Shown here in pieces: positions 7,001 through 13,982 of a stretch of DNA of 18,275 nucleotides; position 1 is the stretch's first letter; every line of letters starts with the position of its first letter. Source of the stretch: Alcaligenaceae bacterium UBA6179 (lineage in GTDB: Bacteria; Pseudomonadota; Gammaproteobacteria; Burkholderiales; Burkholderiaceae_B); assembly GCA_002422175.1 (NCBI GenBank), contig DITR01000113.1, forward strand, positions 2,410 through 20,684. The letters are read 5' to 3'. A model generated the notes under the pieces. The model did no database searches, was not told where the DNA came from, and worked only from the letters and a program-made list of their open reading frames with translations. The position numbers and the translations under genes were made by a program.

Positions 7001-8362
7001 TTAGTCTACCATCGCCAAGTGGGGGTTTTGCTTGAAAAACTTAGAAATACCGCGCTGTAAAGCCGTTGCAATTTTATCTTGGTGATCGCGACTTCGCAAT
7101 AAACGTTCTTCACTTGGGTTACTAATAAATGCGGTTTCAACTAAAACCGAAGGCATGTCTGGAGACCTTAAGACGGCAAAACCTGCGTACTCAACTTGAG
7201 GTTTATGTAAACGATAAACCCCTTCAAGCTCGTTGAGTACAGCGTCAGCGACATGCGTTGAATCTTTTATTTGTGCTGTGGTTGATAAGTCGAGCAAAAG
7301 TTTGGCGACTTGGTTGTTTTGTTCACCAATATTAACGCCGCCAATTAAGTCGGCTGAGTTTTCCTTTTTGGCCAACCAACGCGCCGCAGTGCTTGATGCA
7401 CCTCGATCAGACAAGACATAAGCCGAGCTGCCGCCAGCCGTAGGGCGTACAAAGGCATCAGCATGGATAGAAATAAATAAATCAGCTTTAACGCGGCGTG
7501 CTTTTTCCACACGCACGTGCAAGGGCACAAAAAAGTCAGCATCACGGGTGAGATACGCTCGCATACCGGGAGTGCCATCAATCTTTTCTTTTAAACGTTT
7601 AGCAATCTGTAAAACCACATCTTTTTCGCGGGTGCCACCTTTGCCGATTGCGCCAGGGTCTTCGCCACCATGACCTGCGTCAATGGCGATAGTTAGAACG
7701 CGACTTCGTCCGGTGCGACTTGGTCTGGCAATGGCTGCAGTCGATGTTTCAGGTGTTAGCGATGGGGGGATGACAGGTTGTTCTTTTGAGGCTGTTGGGG
7801 GCAATGAACGATTTAATTCGCTCAACACCTTAGCCAGTGGGTCATCGCCTGAAAGTTTAGGTTGGTCTTTAAGAAAAGCGAGAAGTGGGTCTTGTGCAAC
7901 GAGCGGGTACAAGTCAAGAACCAATCTGTACTGATAATCACCAATTGGTTTGAGCGTAAAAACCTGTGGTGCGATGGCTTGTTTGAGATCCATCACGATA
8001 CGCACCACACCAGGACGATTTTGACCGACTCGAAGAGACTGAATGTAAGGGTCTTCAGGTTTGATGTCGCTCACCAACTTACCGAGCGCTGGGCTCATGT
8101 CAATACCAGTGATGTCAACCACAATACGGTGTGGGTTTTCAAGGGTAAAGTGTTCCGCTTTCAACTCACTATCGAGCTCAAGGGTGACGCGGGTGTATTC
8201 GCTGGCAGGCCAAGTACGAACCGCAAGCACCGTGGCGGCCATTGCCATTTTGGGGAATACAGGTAGGCATAAGAGCGTGCCAGCTGCCGTCAAGACGCGA
8301 CGACGTGTGAACATTTTTGACTGTTCTAGATCTTGCGTCGTAGGTTTAAGTGATTTACGCAT
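7001..8362 (-). CDS. amiC: Tat-exported N-acetylmuramoyl-L-alanine amidase with AMIN domain (AmiC-type)
   Basis: This periplasmic zinc hydrolase cleaves septal peptidoglycan between MurNAc and L-alanine so that daughter cells separate. The 453-residue product has an N-terminal signal with R20-R21-R22-V-L (Tat type), a hydrophobic stretch and a likely cut after AMA (42). An AMIN localisation domain follows at about 44-150, then a linker to about 220. The Amidase_3 domain has zinc ligands H231 (DAGHGG), E246 (TREKD) and H300 (SIHAD), and catalytic E409 (LVETAFISN). The start at 8362 is favoured because a strong AGAGGGG ribosome site lies 4 nt upstream; it overlaps tsaE by 37 bp. An internal ATG at 8314 would give a shorter Tat leader (437 residues) but has a poorer site. 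AmiC versus another AMIN amidase is judged from architecture. Confidence 0.9.
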   Translation of the reverse strand: MRKSLKPTTQDLEQSKMFTRRRVLTAAGTLLCLPVFPKMAMAATVLAVRTWPASEYTRVTLELDSELKAEHFTLENPHRIVVDITGIDMSPALGKLVSDIKPEDPYIQSLRVGQNRPGVVRIVMDLKQAIAPQVFTLKPIGDYQYRLVLDLYPLVAQDPLLAFLKDQPKLSGDDPLAKVLSELNRSLPPTASKEQPVIPPSLTPETSTAAIARPSRTGRSRVLTIAIDAGHGGEDPGAIGKGGTREKDVVLQIAKRLKEKIDGTPGMRAYLTRDADFFVPLHVRVEKARRVKADLFISIHADAFVRPTAGGSSAYVLSDRGASSTAARWLAKKENSADLIGGVNIGEQNNQVAKLLLDLSTTAQIKDSTHVADAVLNELEGVYRLHKPQVEYAGFAVLRSPDMPSVLVETAFISNPSEERLLRSRDHQDKIATALQRGISKFFKQNPHLAMVD

Positions 8363-8832
8363 GCTACCCCTCTTTGTGTGTACGCACCAATCTTTACAAT
8401 GCGCCGTTCACCCTCGTACAACATGTTAATAAGTAAGTCTGGTTGAGGCAGTAGCCCTTCAGCTTTTTCAGGCCATTCAATTAACACAACTGCGTTGTGA
8501 TGGAATAAATCTCTGAAGCCTGCCTCTTCCCATTCTTGCGGATTTTTAAATCTATAAAAATCAAGATGATAGAAGTATAAGCTAGAAACTTTATAAGTTT
8601 CAAGTAGGGCGTAACTAGGGCTTTTAATTCTGCCTTGAACACCGCACGACCTCAGTAAAGCGCGCACCAACGATGTTTTACCGGCCCCAAGCTCGCCTTG
8701 AAGGTAAATAACCCCCCCAGTACTCTCAATTGAAAGGGATTCACCAAGTATTTGACCCAGCCAATCTGTGTCTTCGGGGGTTGCGAGTAAAAGCGACTGG
8801 GTTACCAAGGGGGTTGGGAGGTTCAGAGTCAT
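8326..8832 (-). CDS. tsaE: tRNA threonylcarbamoyladenosine biosynthesis ATPase TsaE
   Basis: TsaE is the ATPase that works with TsaB and TsaD to make t6A at position 37 of ANN-decoding tRNAs. The 168 residues contain Walker A GELGAGKTSL (46-55), SPSYALLETY after it, HLDFYRF (family HxDxYR) and LIEWPEKAEGLLP (family EWxE), all in the usual order. After the conserved core the sequence runs on as a short basic tail, AYTQRGVACVNHLNLRRKI, which overlaps the start of the amidase gene. This tail is not obviously conserved and may exist because the frame is shared. The gene lies 72 bp downstream of the AEC transporter and could have its own promoter there, but I see no convincing -35/-10 pair. The tsaE-amidase-mutL-miaA linkage is common in Burkholderiales as I recall it. 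Confidence 0.93.
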   Translation of the reverse strand: MTLNLPTPLVTQSLLLATPEDTDWLGQILGESLSIESTGGVIYLQGELGAGKTSLVRALLRSCGVQGRIKSPSYALLETYKVSSLYFYHLDFYRFKNPQEWEEAGFRDLFHHNAVVLIEWPEKAEGLLPQPDLLINMLYEGERRIVKIGAYTQRGVACVNHLNLRRKI

Positions 8833-8904
8833 AGCTAGGCTTTAAACGTAATAGATTGAGATCATGGGCGCGCACGCTAAGGATGACGTGAAAAAAAACA
8901 ACAA

Positions 8905-9801
8905 TTAGAGGGTGAACCAAGACATCCAGAAGGGAATGGTGAAGACGCTCAATAGCGTTGAAACCGTGATCAAAACACTGACGAGTTGAGCGTTCCCGCC
9001 CATTCGTACGGTCAGCAAATATGAGGCAGTTGAGCAGGGAAGCGATGCGAACAACACCATTACCTGCACCCCAGTTTGATCCAAACCAAATGCAAGCGCA
9101 ATCAACCATGCCGCAATGGGTAAAAGCATCAATTTGATGACGACCATCCACAGCACCAAATCTGTTTTTTGACGTAAACCTTGCCAGTTTAAATTGGGGC
9201 CGATGCAAAGGACTCCCAGTGCAATGGCCGCAGCGCCAAGCCGACCGAGTAACGTGTCAACTGCAACGGGTAGGGTCAGCCCCGCAAAATTGCAAATTAA
9301 ACCTAATAGGGTTGAAATCAGTAGCGGGTTGCGTAAAAGCTCTAAACCAACACGTTTACCCTGCTGATGTGCCAAGGTATAGACTGCAATGAAGTTTATA
9401 ACGGGTATGGCAAAACCGATCACTAAAGCCATTTTGGCTTGACCGCTAACGCCCGCAACGACCGGGGCCAGCGATAAACCAATAAAGGTGTTGAAGCGAT
9501 AACCACACTGCATGGTTGACGCAAAATTGATTGCGCTGGGTTTAAGTATCGGCTTGGCTAAGGCCGAAAGAATCACGCCAACGACAATAATAGCCAGGGT
9601 GGCTAAAAATAAGTCGCTCGCTGTTTCAATAGAAATAGGGGCTCGTAAAATCGATTGAAAAAGCAAAGCGGGAAATAAAACGTAATAAATCAGTTTTTCA
9701 AGACCTGTGAAAAACTGACGATCGAACCCAAACCGATGAAACAGCAACCAGCCGATTAAAATCAGTAAAAAGTCAGGTAAAACCAGTAGAGCAACATTCA
9801 T
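8905..9801 (-). CDS. AEC-family membrane transporter
   Basis: This is an integral inner-membrane protein of the auxin efflux carrier (AEC) family; bacterial members carry malonate, malate or other small anions, but the substrate here is unknown. From the ATG at 9801 it has 298 residues with about ten hydrophobic segments in two halves. The first half has FPALLFQSIL near the second span, then TMQCGYRFNTFIGLSL, the usual AEC segment after the central loop. The second half has LLRNPLLISTLLGL, GPNLNW and LFASLPCSTASYLLTVRMGGN, the conserved AEC block. A TTG at 9825 would add eight residues but has no better ribosome site. It diverges from xerD across 75 bp and precedes tsaE on the same strand. 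A transporter here is not part of the housekeeping cluster as I recall it from relatives. Confidence 0.82.
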   Translation of the reverse strand: MNVALLVLPDFLLILIGWLLFHRFGFDRQFFTGLEKLIYYVLFPALLFQSILRAPISIETASDLFLATLAIIVVGVILSALAKPILKPSAINFASTMQCGYRFNTFIGLSLAPVVAGVSGQAKMALVIGFAIPVINFIAVYTLAHQQGKRVGLELLRNPLLISTLLGLICNFAGLTLPVAVDTLLGRLGAAAIALGVLCIGPNLNWQGLRQKTDLVLWMVVIKLMLLPIAAWLIALAFGLDQTGVQVMVLFASLPCSTASYLLTVRMGGNAQLVSVLITVSTLLSVFTIPFWMSWFTL

Positions 9802-9876
9802 ATGTTTGCGTTCTTTAGCGCACAATCAGACTTTAATGCCTACATTGTGGCGCAATTTTTAAAATAAGGCCTTGTC

Positions 9877-10803
9877 GTGTCAAAAAAACAGACGACTCCC
9901 GATTTCAAAGTGATTCCCCCCTCATTAGATTCATTTATTGAGTCATTGTGGCTTGAAGACGGTTTGGCACAAAACACACTTGAGGCTTATCGGCGTGATA
10001 TTCAGGCCTTTTTTGATTGGTTATGCGTTGAGTGTGATTCGCTCGATCTTGACCGGGTGACGGGGGTTGAAATTAACGGCTGGCTCGCTGATCAAATGAA
10101 ACTGACGCGCGCCAGTACAGCAAACCGACGTTTAGCTTCGTTGCGACGTTACTACTTGTGGGCGCGACGACAGGGCCGTATTGAGGCTGATCCGTGTCTA
10201 CGTATTTCCGCTGCTAAACAAGCCGTGCGCATGCCCAAAACATTGACTGAGGCACAAGTTGAAGCGCTTTTACATGCACCCAACTGTCAAACACCGCTAG
10301 GTTTGCGTGATCGCGCCATGTTTGAAGTGTTGTACGCAACCGGGTTACGTGTTTCAGAATTAGTAGGGTTGGCCGTGCACCATATATCGCTAACAGATGC
10401 GGTGGTGCGGGTGGTGAATGGTAAGGGTGGTAAAGACCGGCTCATTCCGATGGGGGCCGAGGCGGCGCACTGGGTTTCAACTTACCTCAAAGACTCCCGT
10501 TCAAGCTTATTGGGTCAGCAAACCAGCCCAACGTTATTTGTGACAGCCCGTGCGGTAGCTATGACGCGTCAGTCATTTTGGTTAATTGTAAAAAAATATG
10601 CGCTGATAGCGGGTATACATGCCCCACTATCGCCACATGTTTTAAGGCATGCATTTGCTACCCATTTAATTAATCATGGGGCTGATTTACGTGTTGTGCA
10701 GTTATTACTGGGCCATGCTGACATTTCAACCACACAAATTTATACCCATGTTGCGCGTGAACGCCTCAAATCATTACATGCCCAACATCATCCACGTGGT
10801 TGA
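9877..10803 (+). CDS. xerD: Site-specific tyrosine recombinase XerD
   Basis: XerD with XerC resolves chromosome dimers at dif during division, activated by FtsK. The 308 residues carry a SAM-like N-terminal domain (LDSFIESLWLEDGLAQNTLE) and the catalytic domain with R158 (ATGLRVSELVGL), K183 (GKGGKDR), H254 and R257 (SPHVLRHAFATHL), H280 (LLGHADISTTQIY) and nucleophile Y289. Similarity to E. coli XerD continues to the end (LHAQHHPRG against LHQQHHPRA), which separates it from XerC and from phage integrases. The start is a GTG at 9877 with an AAGG ribosome site 7 nt upstream. It is a housekeeping gene, although it sits directly before the tRNA that borders the islet, and it ends 31 bp before that tRNA. 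Confidence 0.95.
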   Translation: MSKKQTTPDFKVIPPSLDSFIESLWLEDGLAQNTLEAYRRDIQAFFDWLCVECDSLDLDRVTGVEINGWLADQMKLTRASTANRRLASLRRYYLWARRQGRIEADPCLRISAAKQAVRMPKTLTEAQVEALLHAPNCQTPLGLRDRAMFEVLYATGLRVSELVGLAVHHISLTDAVVRVVNGKGGKDRLIPMGAEAAHWVSTYLKDSRSSLLGQQTSPTLFVTARAVAMTRQSFWLIVKKYALIAGIHAPLSPHVLRHAFATHLINHGADLRVVQLLLGHADISTTQIYTHVARERLKSLHAQHHPRG

Positions 10804-10834
10804 CGCGCTAAAATAGTGCCATCTTGTTTTTTTT

Positions 10835-10910
10835 GCCGCCGTAACTCAGTGGATAGAGTACCTTCCTCCTAAGAAGGGAGTCGCACGTTCGATTCGTGCC
10901 GGCGGCGCCA
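10835..10910 (+). tRNA. tRNA-Arg (anticodon CCT)
   Basis: This is a full cloverleaf of 76 nt with CCA encoded. The acceptor stem is GCCGCCG paired with CGGCGGC, the D-stem ACTC/GAGT, and the anticodon stem CCTTC/GAAGG around loop CTCCTAA, giving anticodon CCT, which reads the AGG codon. The variable loop is GAGTC, the T-stem GCACG/CGTGC and the T-loop TTCGATT. The discriminator base is G. A TAAAAT at 10809-10814 may be its -10 element, but no matching -35 is seen. Its 3' end is repeated at 12435-12474, the usual mark of a tRNA used as an integration site. Confidence 0.97.
10871..10910 (+). repeat. Left direct repeat (attL-like) at the 3' end of tRNA-Arg
   Basis: These last 40 nt of the tRNA match 12435-12474 at 36 of 40 positions. 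The final 20 nt, GATTCGTGCCGGCGGCGCCA (10891-10910), are identical. Orientation is direct, as expected for attachment-site halves. Confidence 0.65.
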
Positions 10911-11088
10911 GTACTTGTGTGATTTCAAGAACGCTAAATTAAGTGTGAGTTCAATTACCAAGTGCAACTTTACTTAAATCGACGGGTTGGCTAAGATTTT
11001 CCAGATACTTTGACAGTAAAGTTGCCACCCGTGCCGCAATACCTTATAGATAGATCCAGTGACGATCAAGTCGGTCGCTGAGCGTCTT
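10911..11088. other. Non-coding left flank of the islet with overlapping inverted repeats
   Basis: There is no gene here. GCAACTTTACT (10964-10974) is exactly complementary to AGTAAAGTTGC (11015-11025). A second pair, ACGGGTTGGC (10982-10991) with GCCACCCGT (11024-11032), is complementary apart from one bulged base. The order A-B-A'-B' is that of a pseudoknot. No tRNA terminator was recognised next to the tRNA. Confidence 0.4.
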
Positions 11089-11090
11089 TT
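11057..11090 (+). terminator. Weak hairpin and T-run opposite the end of the antiporter gene
   Basis: CAGTGAC (11057-11063) pairs with GTCGCTG (11074-11080), 7 bp including one G-T. After a 6-nt gap the run TTTT follows on the plus strand (11087-11090). It could stop plus-strand transcription coming from the tRNA before it enters the antiporter gene antisense. The gap before the T-run makes this weak, and on the minus strand there is no T-run at all. Confidence 0.2.
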
Positions 11091-12108
11091 AGGGAATCAG
11101 ATTTAAAAATAGATAAGCGGCAAATACCACTAAATGTACGACACCTTGCAGTATTGTTGCGCGACCCACCGCGATGGTCAGGGTACTGAGTAAAAACGTC
11201 AGAGCTAGAAAGGTCATGCCTAGTGCATCGACACCTAAGCTTATGGGCAAATCAAACACGATCGAAACGAAGGCAACGGCCGGTATCGTAAGCCCAATGC
11301 TTGCTAGCGCCGAACCAATGGACAAATTTAAACTGGTTTGTAGACGATTATTGATTGCGGCGCGCGTCGCGGCGACGCCCTCAGGTAACAGAACTAGTAA
11401 AGCGATTGCAATTCCCACGACTGCGCGTGGCGCGTTCATTTCGTCTATTGCGAGTTCAATTGAGGGACTTAAGGCTTTAGCAAGGAGAACCACGGCTATT
11501 AGTGAAATCAGCAATAAAATACTGCTGACAAATGTTTTTGCATTTGAGGGAGTAGACACATGAATTTTGGGATTCGCAAGTTCAGCTTCGCCTTGTTGCA
11601 GAAAATAATCTCGATGCCGAATGGTTTGTACAAATACAAACGTACCGTACAGTACTAAAGACATCACACCGGCAAATATCAATTGACTATTTGAAAAAGT
11701 GGGGCCTAGTGTTGTGGTTGTAAAGTTAGGTATTATCAGGGTCAAAACTGCCAGTGCAATCAAGACGGTCAAGCTTGAGTTGCTGCCCTCTATGCGAAAC
11801 GATAAAACGCGGTGGCGTAAGCCACCTAACAATATTGATATACCGATAACGCCATTCATGACAATCATGATTGCCGCAAAAACAGAGTCGCGAGCGATTA
11901 AGGCACCGTCTTCACCTGCCGACAACATGATTGAAACAATTAAGGCGACCTCGATAATTGTGACACACACCGCTAAAACAAGCGTACCTAAGGGTTCGCC
12001 TGTTTTATGCGCAATCACTTCGGCGTGATGGACAGCATTGATCACAGCAGCGATTAATAGCACTGCCATTAATATGATTTGCCAAAGAGCTTCAGGATAT
12101 GGGAGCAT
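11089..12108 (-). CDS. ChaA-like calcium/cation-proton antiporter (CaCA superfamily)
   Basis: This inner-membrane antiporter would exchange Ca2+, Na+ or K+ for protons. The 339 residues (E. coli ChaA is about 366) form two homologous halves of around five spans each, separated by a polar loop at about 164-195. The first alpha-repeat contains AEVIAHKTGEPLGTLVL and then VTIIEVALI with acidic E53. The second contains LVLLPEGVAATRAAINNR with E243, followed by SLNLSIGSALASIGLTIP. These GEPxGT/ExxxR and LPEG motifs are those of the ChaA branch. The ATG at 12108 has no clear Shine-Dalgarno. It is the only intact gene between the two tRNA-Arg repeats, opposite in strand to its neighbours, so it may have been acquired as cargo. 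The ion specificity is not determinable from sequence. Confidence 0.87.
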   Translation of the reverse strand: MLPYPEALWQIILMAVLLIAAVINAVHHAEVIAHKTGEPLGTLVLAVCVTIIEVALIVSIMLSAGEDGALIARDSVFAAIMIVMNGVIGISILLGGLRHRVLSFRIEGSNSSLTVLIALAVLTLIIPNFTTTTLGPTFSNSQLIFAGVMSLVLYGTFVFVQTIRHRDYFLQQGEAELANPKIHVSTPSNAKTFVSSILLLISLIAVVLLAKALSPSIELAIDEMNAPRAVVGIAIALLVLLPEGVAATRAAINNRLQTSLNLSIGSALASIGLTIPAVAFVSIVFDLPISLGVDALGMTFLALTFLLSTLTIAVGRATILQGVVHLVVFAAYLFLNLIP

Positions 12109-12434
12109 TATCTAGTGCCGCATGTCGATTAAATCAGGTTTGTATTCTAGCTAATGCATCATGAATATAGTGGATCAGCTAGGAGTTTGGCTTTCATCCA
12201 GAAAAGGTCGCTGAACACGCCGAACTCGAGTGCCTGTATCACCAAAACTTAGAGACAAGCGCTATTTATTAATTTGACTAAGCATAGCTTGCCCCCAGCA
12301 AAGTGGAGTTAATATGGAATACGGATACGCACTAAAGCTTAATGGGTCTAGTCATGTTCTTTTATGTATTAATAATTGATGTATAAATAATAGTTTTTAC
12401 GTTCAGCCACTGAAAATCGACTGAAAATTCCAAT
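12109..12434. other. Non-coding AT-rich right flank of the islet
   Basis: No convincing gene is present in either direction. Visible structure comprises an imperfect palindrome at 12147-12182 ahead of the antiporter gene, a 21-codon frame at 12314-12379 with a good GGAG site but no recognisable product, and a 9-bp direct repeat ACTGAAAAT (12409-12417 and 12420-12428, period 11) just before the tRNA remnant. The stretch near 12360-12400 is very AT-rich. It could be the decayed remains of the integration module, but I cannot see integrase motifs. Confidence 0.4.
12147..12182. promoter_or_regulatory. Imperfect palindrome upstream of the antiporter gene
   Basis: CTAGCTAATGC (12147-12157) and GGATCAGCTAG (12172-12182) are complementary at 9 of 11 positions, with CTAGCT/AGCTAG perfect and a 14-nt gap. 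It lies about 40-75 bp upstream of the antiporter start on the minus strand, a position suited to an operator. No T-run follows, so it is not a terminator. The regulator is unknown. Confidence 0.25.
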
Positions 12435-12474
12435 AACAAGGGAATCGCACATTTGATTCGTGCCGGCGGCGCCA
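12435..12474 (+). repeat. Right direct repeat (attR-like), partial copy of the tRNA-Arg 3' half
   Basis: It matches tRNA-Arg 10871-10910 with four mismatches, all in the first 20 nt; the last 20 nt including CCA are identical. There is no acceptor 5' strand, D-arm or anticodon, so it is not a functional tRNA. A perfect core next to a diverged flank fits an attR produced by integration at the tRNA. Confidence 0.65.
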
Positions 12475-12486
12475 AATTGGTCATAT

Positions 12487-12525
12487 GCTTTCCTAACCAG
12501 ATATAAGCTTTCCTAACCAGATATA
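12487..12525 (+). repeat. 19-bp direct repeat (period 20) upstream of the MFS gene
   Basis: GCTTTCCTAACCAGATATA occurs at 12487-12505 and again, identically, at 12507-12525. The 20-bp period is close to two helical turns, and the second copy ends 26 bp before the MFS start codon. The position suits paired regulator sites; TATAAA at the end of the second copy could be a -10 element, but no -35 is seen. Replication slippage is the simple alternative. Confidence 0.5.
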
Positions 12526-12551
12526 AAATTAAAAAAAGTTGCAGGCACGTT

Positions 12552-13781
12552 ATGTCGACTCAAACAGAACAAGAAAATATGAATCGCACCATAATCGTTG
12601 GCACATTAATTGTGCTGATGGCAATGGGTACGCGGGCAACATTTGGATTGTTTATGCAGCCTATGGGCTTGCATCACGGGTGGTCTCGTGAAGTGTTCTC
12701 AATGGCGTTCGCGATTCAAAATCTGACTTGGGGTGTAGCTGCCATTGGGGCCGGCATGATGGCAGACCGTTGGGGTTCAGGTCGAACCATAGCACTCAGC
12801 GCCTTACTGTATGCCCTCGGCTTAGTCGGCACACGTCTGGCAACCGATACGTTTTCACTTTATATGTCAGCCGGTGTGTTGGTGGGCTTAGGTCAAGCGG
12901 GCACAACTTTTGCGGTGATCTTGCCGGTTGTCGCGCGCGTGGTGCCACCGGCTTCGAGAAGTACGGCTATGGGTATTGCGAGTGCGGGTGGTTCTTTAGG
13001 GCAGTTTTTGGTGGTGCCTACGGGGCAGCTGCTGATCGATACATTTCAGTGGTCTGGTGCGTATTGGTTTCTATCGGTCTTTTTGGCGATGGCCATTCCC
13101 ATGGCTTGGTATATGCGAGGGCGACCCGATCAAGCAATGGGGGTAGGGCCACAATTATCAATGAAACAAGCTATTGGGCAAGCCATTCATCACCCTACCT
13201 TTCATTTTCTATTTTTAAGTTATTTTGTATGCGGTTTTCATACTGCATTTATTACATTGCACTTACCCGCTTTTGTGACAGACGGCGGTTTAAATGCCAG
13301 CACAGGCGCGATTGCCATTGGTTTAATTGGGCTGTTTAATGTTTTTGGTTCATATGGTGCCGGCCGCTTAGGTGGTATTTACAGCAAGAAAAACCTTTTA
13401 AGTGCAATTTATACGTTACGAGCAGTGGGCATGCTGTGGTTAATGGCTATGCCCCTTACACCTTTTGTTATTTATATTTTTGCCGCTTGGATGGGTGTCT
13501 TCTGGTTGGGCACTGTGCCCTTAACTCAGGGGTTAATTGGCCAAATCTATGGGTATAGGTTTGCTGCAACACTGTCGGGTATTGTATTTTTAGGACATCA
13601 ATTGGGTAGTTTTACCGGCGTATGGTTAGGCGGTAAAGTTCAAGCCGTTACGGGTAGTTATGACATGGTTTGGTGGTTAGGTATTGCTTTAGCGTTGATT
13701 GCGGGGGCATTATGCTGGCCCATCAAAGAACAGCCTATTGCGCAGTCTTCACTTGTGCAACCTGCATCAGCGCTAACTTAA
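12552..13781 (+). CDS. Major facilitator superfamily transporter
   Basis: This is a twelve-span inner-membrane secondary transporter of unknown substrate, 409 residues, usual for the superfamily. MFS motif A is present between spans 2 and 3 (GMMADRWGSGRT). The start of the protein, with GLFMQPMGLHHGWSREVFSMAF in span 1-2, resembles the monocarboxylate/oxalate-formate-like branch (GWSR.xFS pattern), so an organic acid substrate is possible but not shown. A polar loop near residues 190-210 separates the halves. The ATG at 12552 follows AGG spaced 7 nt; an internal ATG at 12579 is an alternative. A 19-bp direct repeat lies just upstream. The gene is followed after 11 bp by a small membrane protein on the same strand, so the two are probably one transcript. 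Confidence 0.85.
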   Translation: MSTQTEQENMNRTIIVGTLIVLMAMGTRATFGLFMQPMGLHHGWSREVFSMAFAIQNLTWGVAAIGAGMMADRWGSGRTIALSALLYALGLVGTRLATDTFSLYMSAGVLVGLGQAGTTFAVILPVVARVVPPASRSTAMGIASAGGSLGQFLVVPTGQLLIDTFQWSGAYWFLSVFLAMAIPMAWYMRGRPDQAMGVGPQLSMKQAIGQAIHHPTFHFLFLSYFVCGFHTAFITLHLPAFVTDGGLNASTGAIAIGLIGLFNVFGSYGAGRLGGIYSKKNLLSAIYTLRAVGMLWLMAMPLTPFVIYIFAAWMGVFWLGTVPLTQGLIGQIYGYRFAATLSGIVFLGHQLGSFTGVWLGGKVQAVTGSYDMVWWLGIALALIAGALCWPIKEQPIAQSSLVQPASALT

Positions 13782-13792
13782 AGGGGGTCATT

Positions 13793-13972
13793 ATGGTTGT
13801 TAAATCTGCGGTAGAGCAAACATCTCATCCCCATCCCTTACAGTTTTCTAAACGAGCGCGGGTGACGGGTTGGGTTGTGCTTGTCGCTGTTATGGCGCTT
13901 GGTTTTTTGGGTTACTTGATGCCCAGTATTCGGGTAAATTGGCAGACTATTGCATCAATGTGCGGCTTTTAG
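13793..13972 (+). CDS. Small single-span membrane protein of unknown function
   Basis: I do not recognise this 59-residue protein. It has a short polar N-terminus with several His and Lys/Arg residues (SHPHPLQFSKRAR, 11-23), one hydrophobic span at about 25-43 (GWVVLVAVMALGFLGYLMP) and a short C-terminal tail with a single Cys at 57. The positive-inside pattern suggests the N-terminus is cytosolic. The ATG at 13793 has a strong AAGGGGG ribosome site 7 nt upstream, which is the main argument that it is a real gene. It starts 11 bp after the MFS stop and ends 10 bp before the AddB-like gene. A role as accessory to the MFS transporter is inference from position only. Confidence 0.65.
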   Translation: MVVKSAVEQTSHPHPLQFSKRARVTGWVVLVAVMALGFLGYLMPSIRVNWQTIASMCGF

Positions 13973-13982
13973 CGCGTCAACG

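Larger units (their letters stand above)
10911..12474. mobile_element. Putative small genomic islet bounded by tRNA-Arg 3' repeats, carrying an antiporter gene
   Basis: The roughly 1.56-kb interval between the tRNA 3' end and its second copy contains one intact gene (a ChaA-like antiporter, minus strand) and two non-coding flanks. The direct repeat of a tRNA 3' end is the classic footprint of integration by a tyrosine recombinase. No integrase, excisionase or transposase is visible, so this would be a decayed remnant or an element mobilised in trans. The alternative is an old tandem tRNA duplication whose second copy has lost its 5' half. The boundaries are read from the repeat only. Confidence 0.45.

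Noticed and set aside
10964..11032. Integron attC-like recombination site.
   Set aside because: The arms do not end in the RYYYAAC and GTTRRRY core sequences and no integron integrase is in the window.
12314..12379. A 21-codon frame with a good GGAG ribosome site in the islet's right flank.
   Set aside because: The product (MEYGYALKLNGSS...) resembles nothing known, and such short frames with a chance ribosome site are common in AT-rich DNA.
10911..12474. A hidden integrase or its remnant inside the islet.
   Set aside because: No frame shows the tyrosine recombinase R...HxxR...Y motifs. The only recombinase nearby is xerD, which is clearly the housekeeping protein along its full length.
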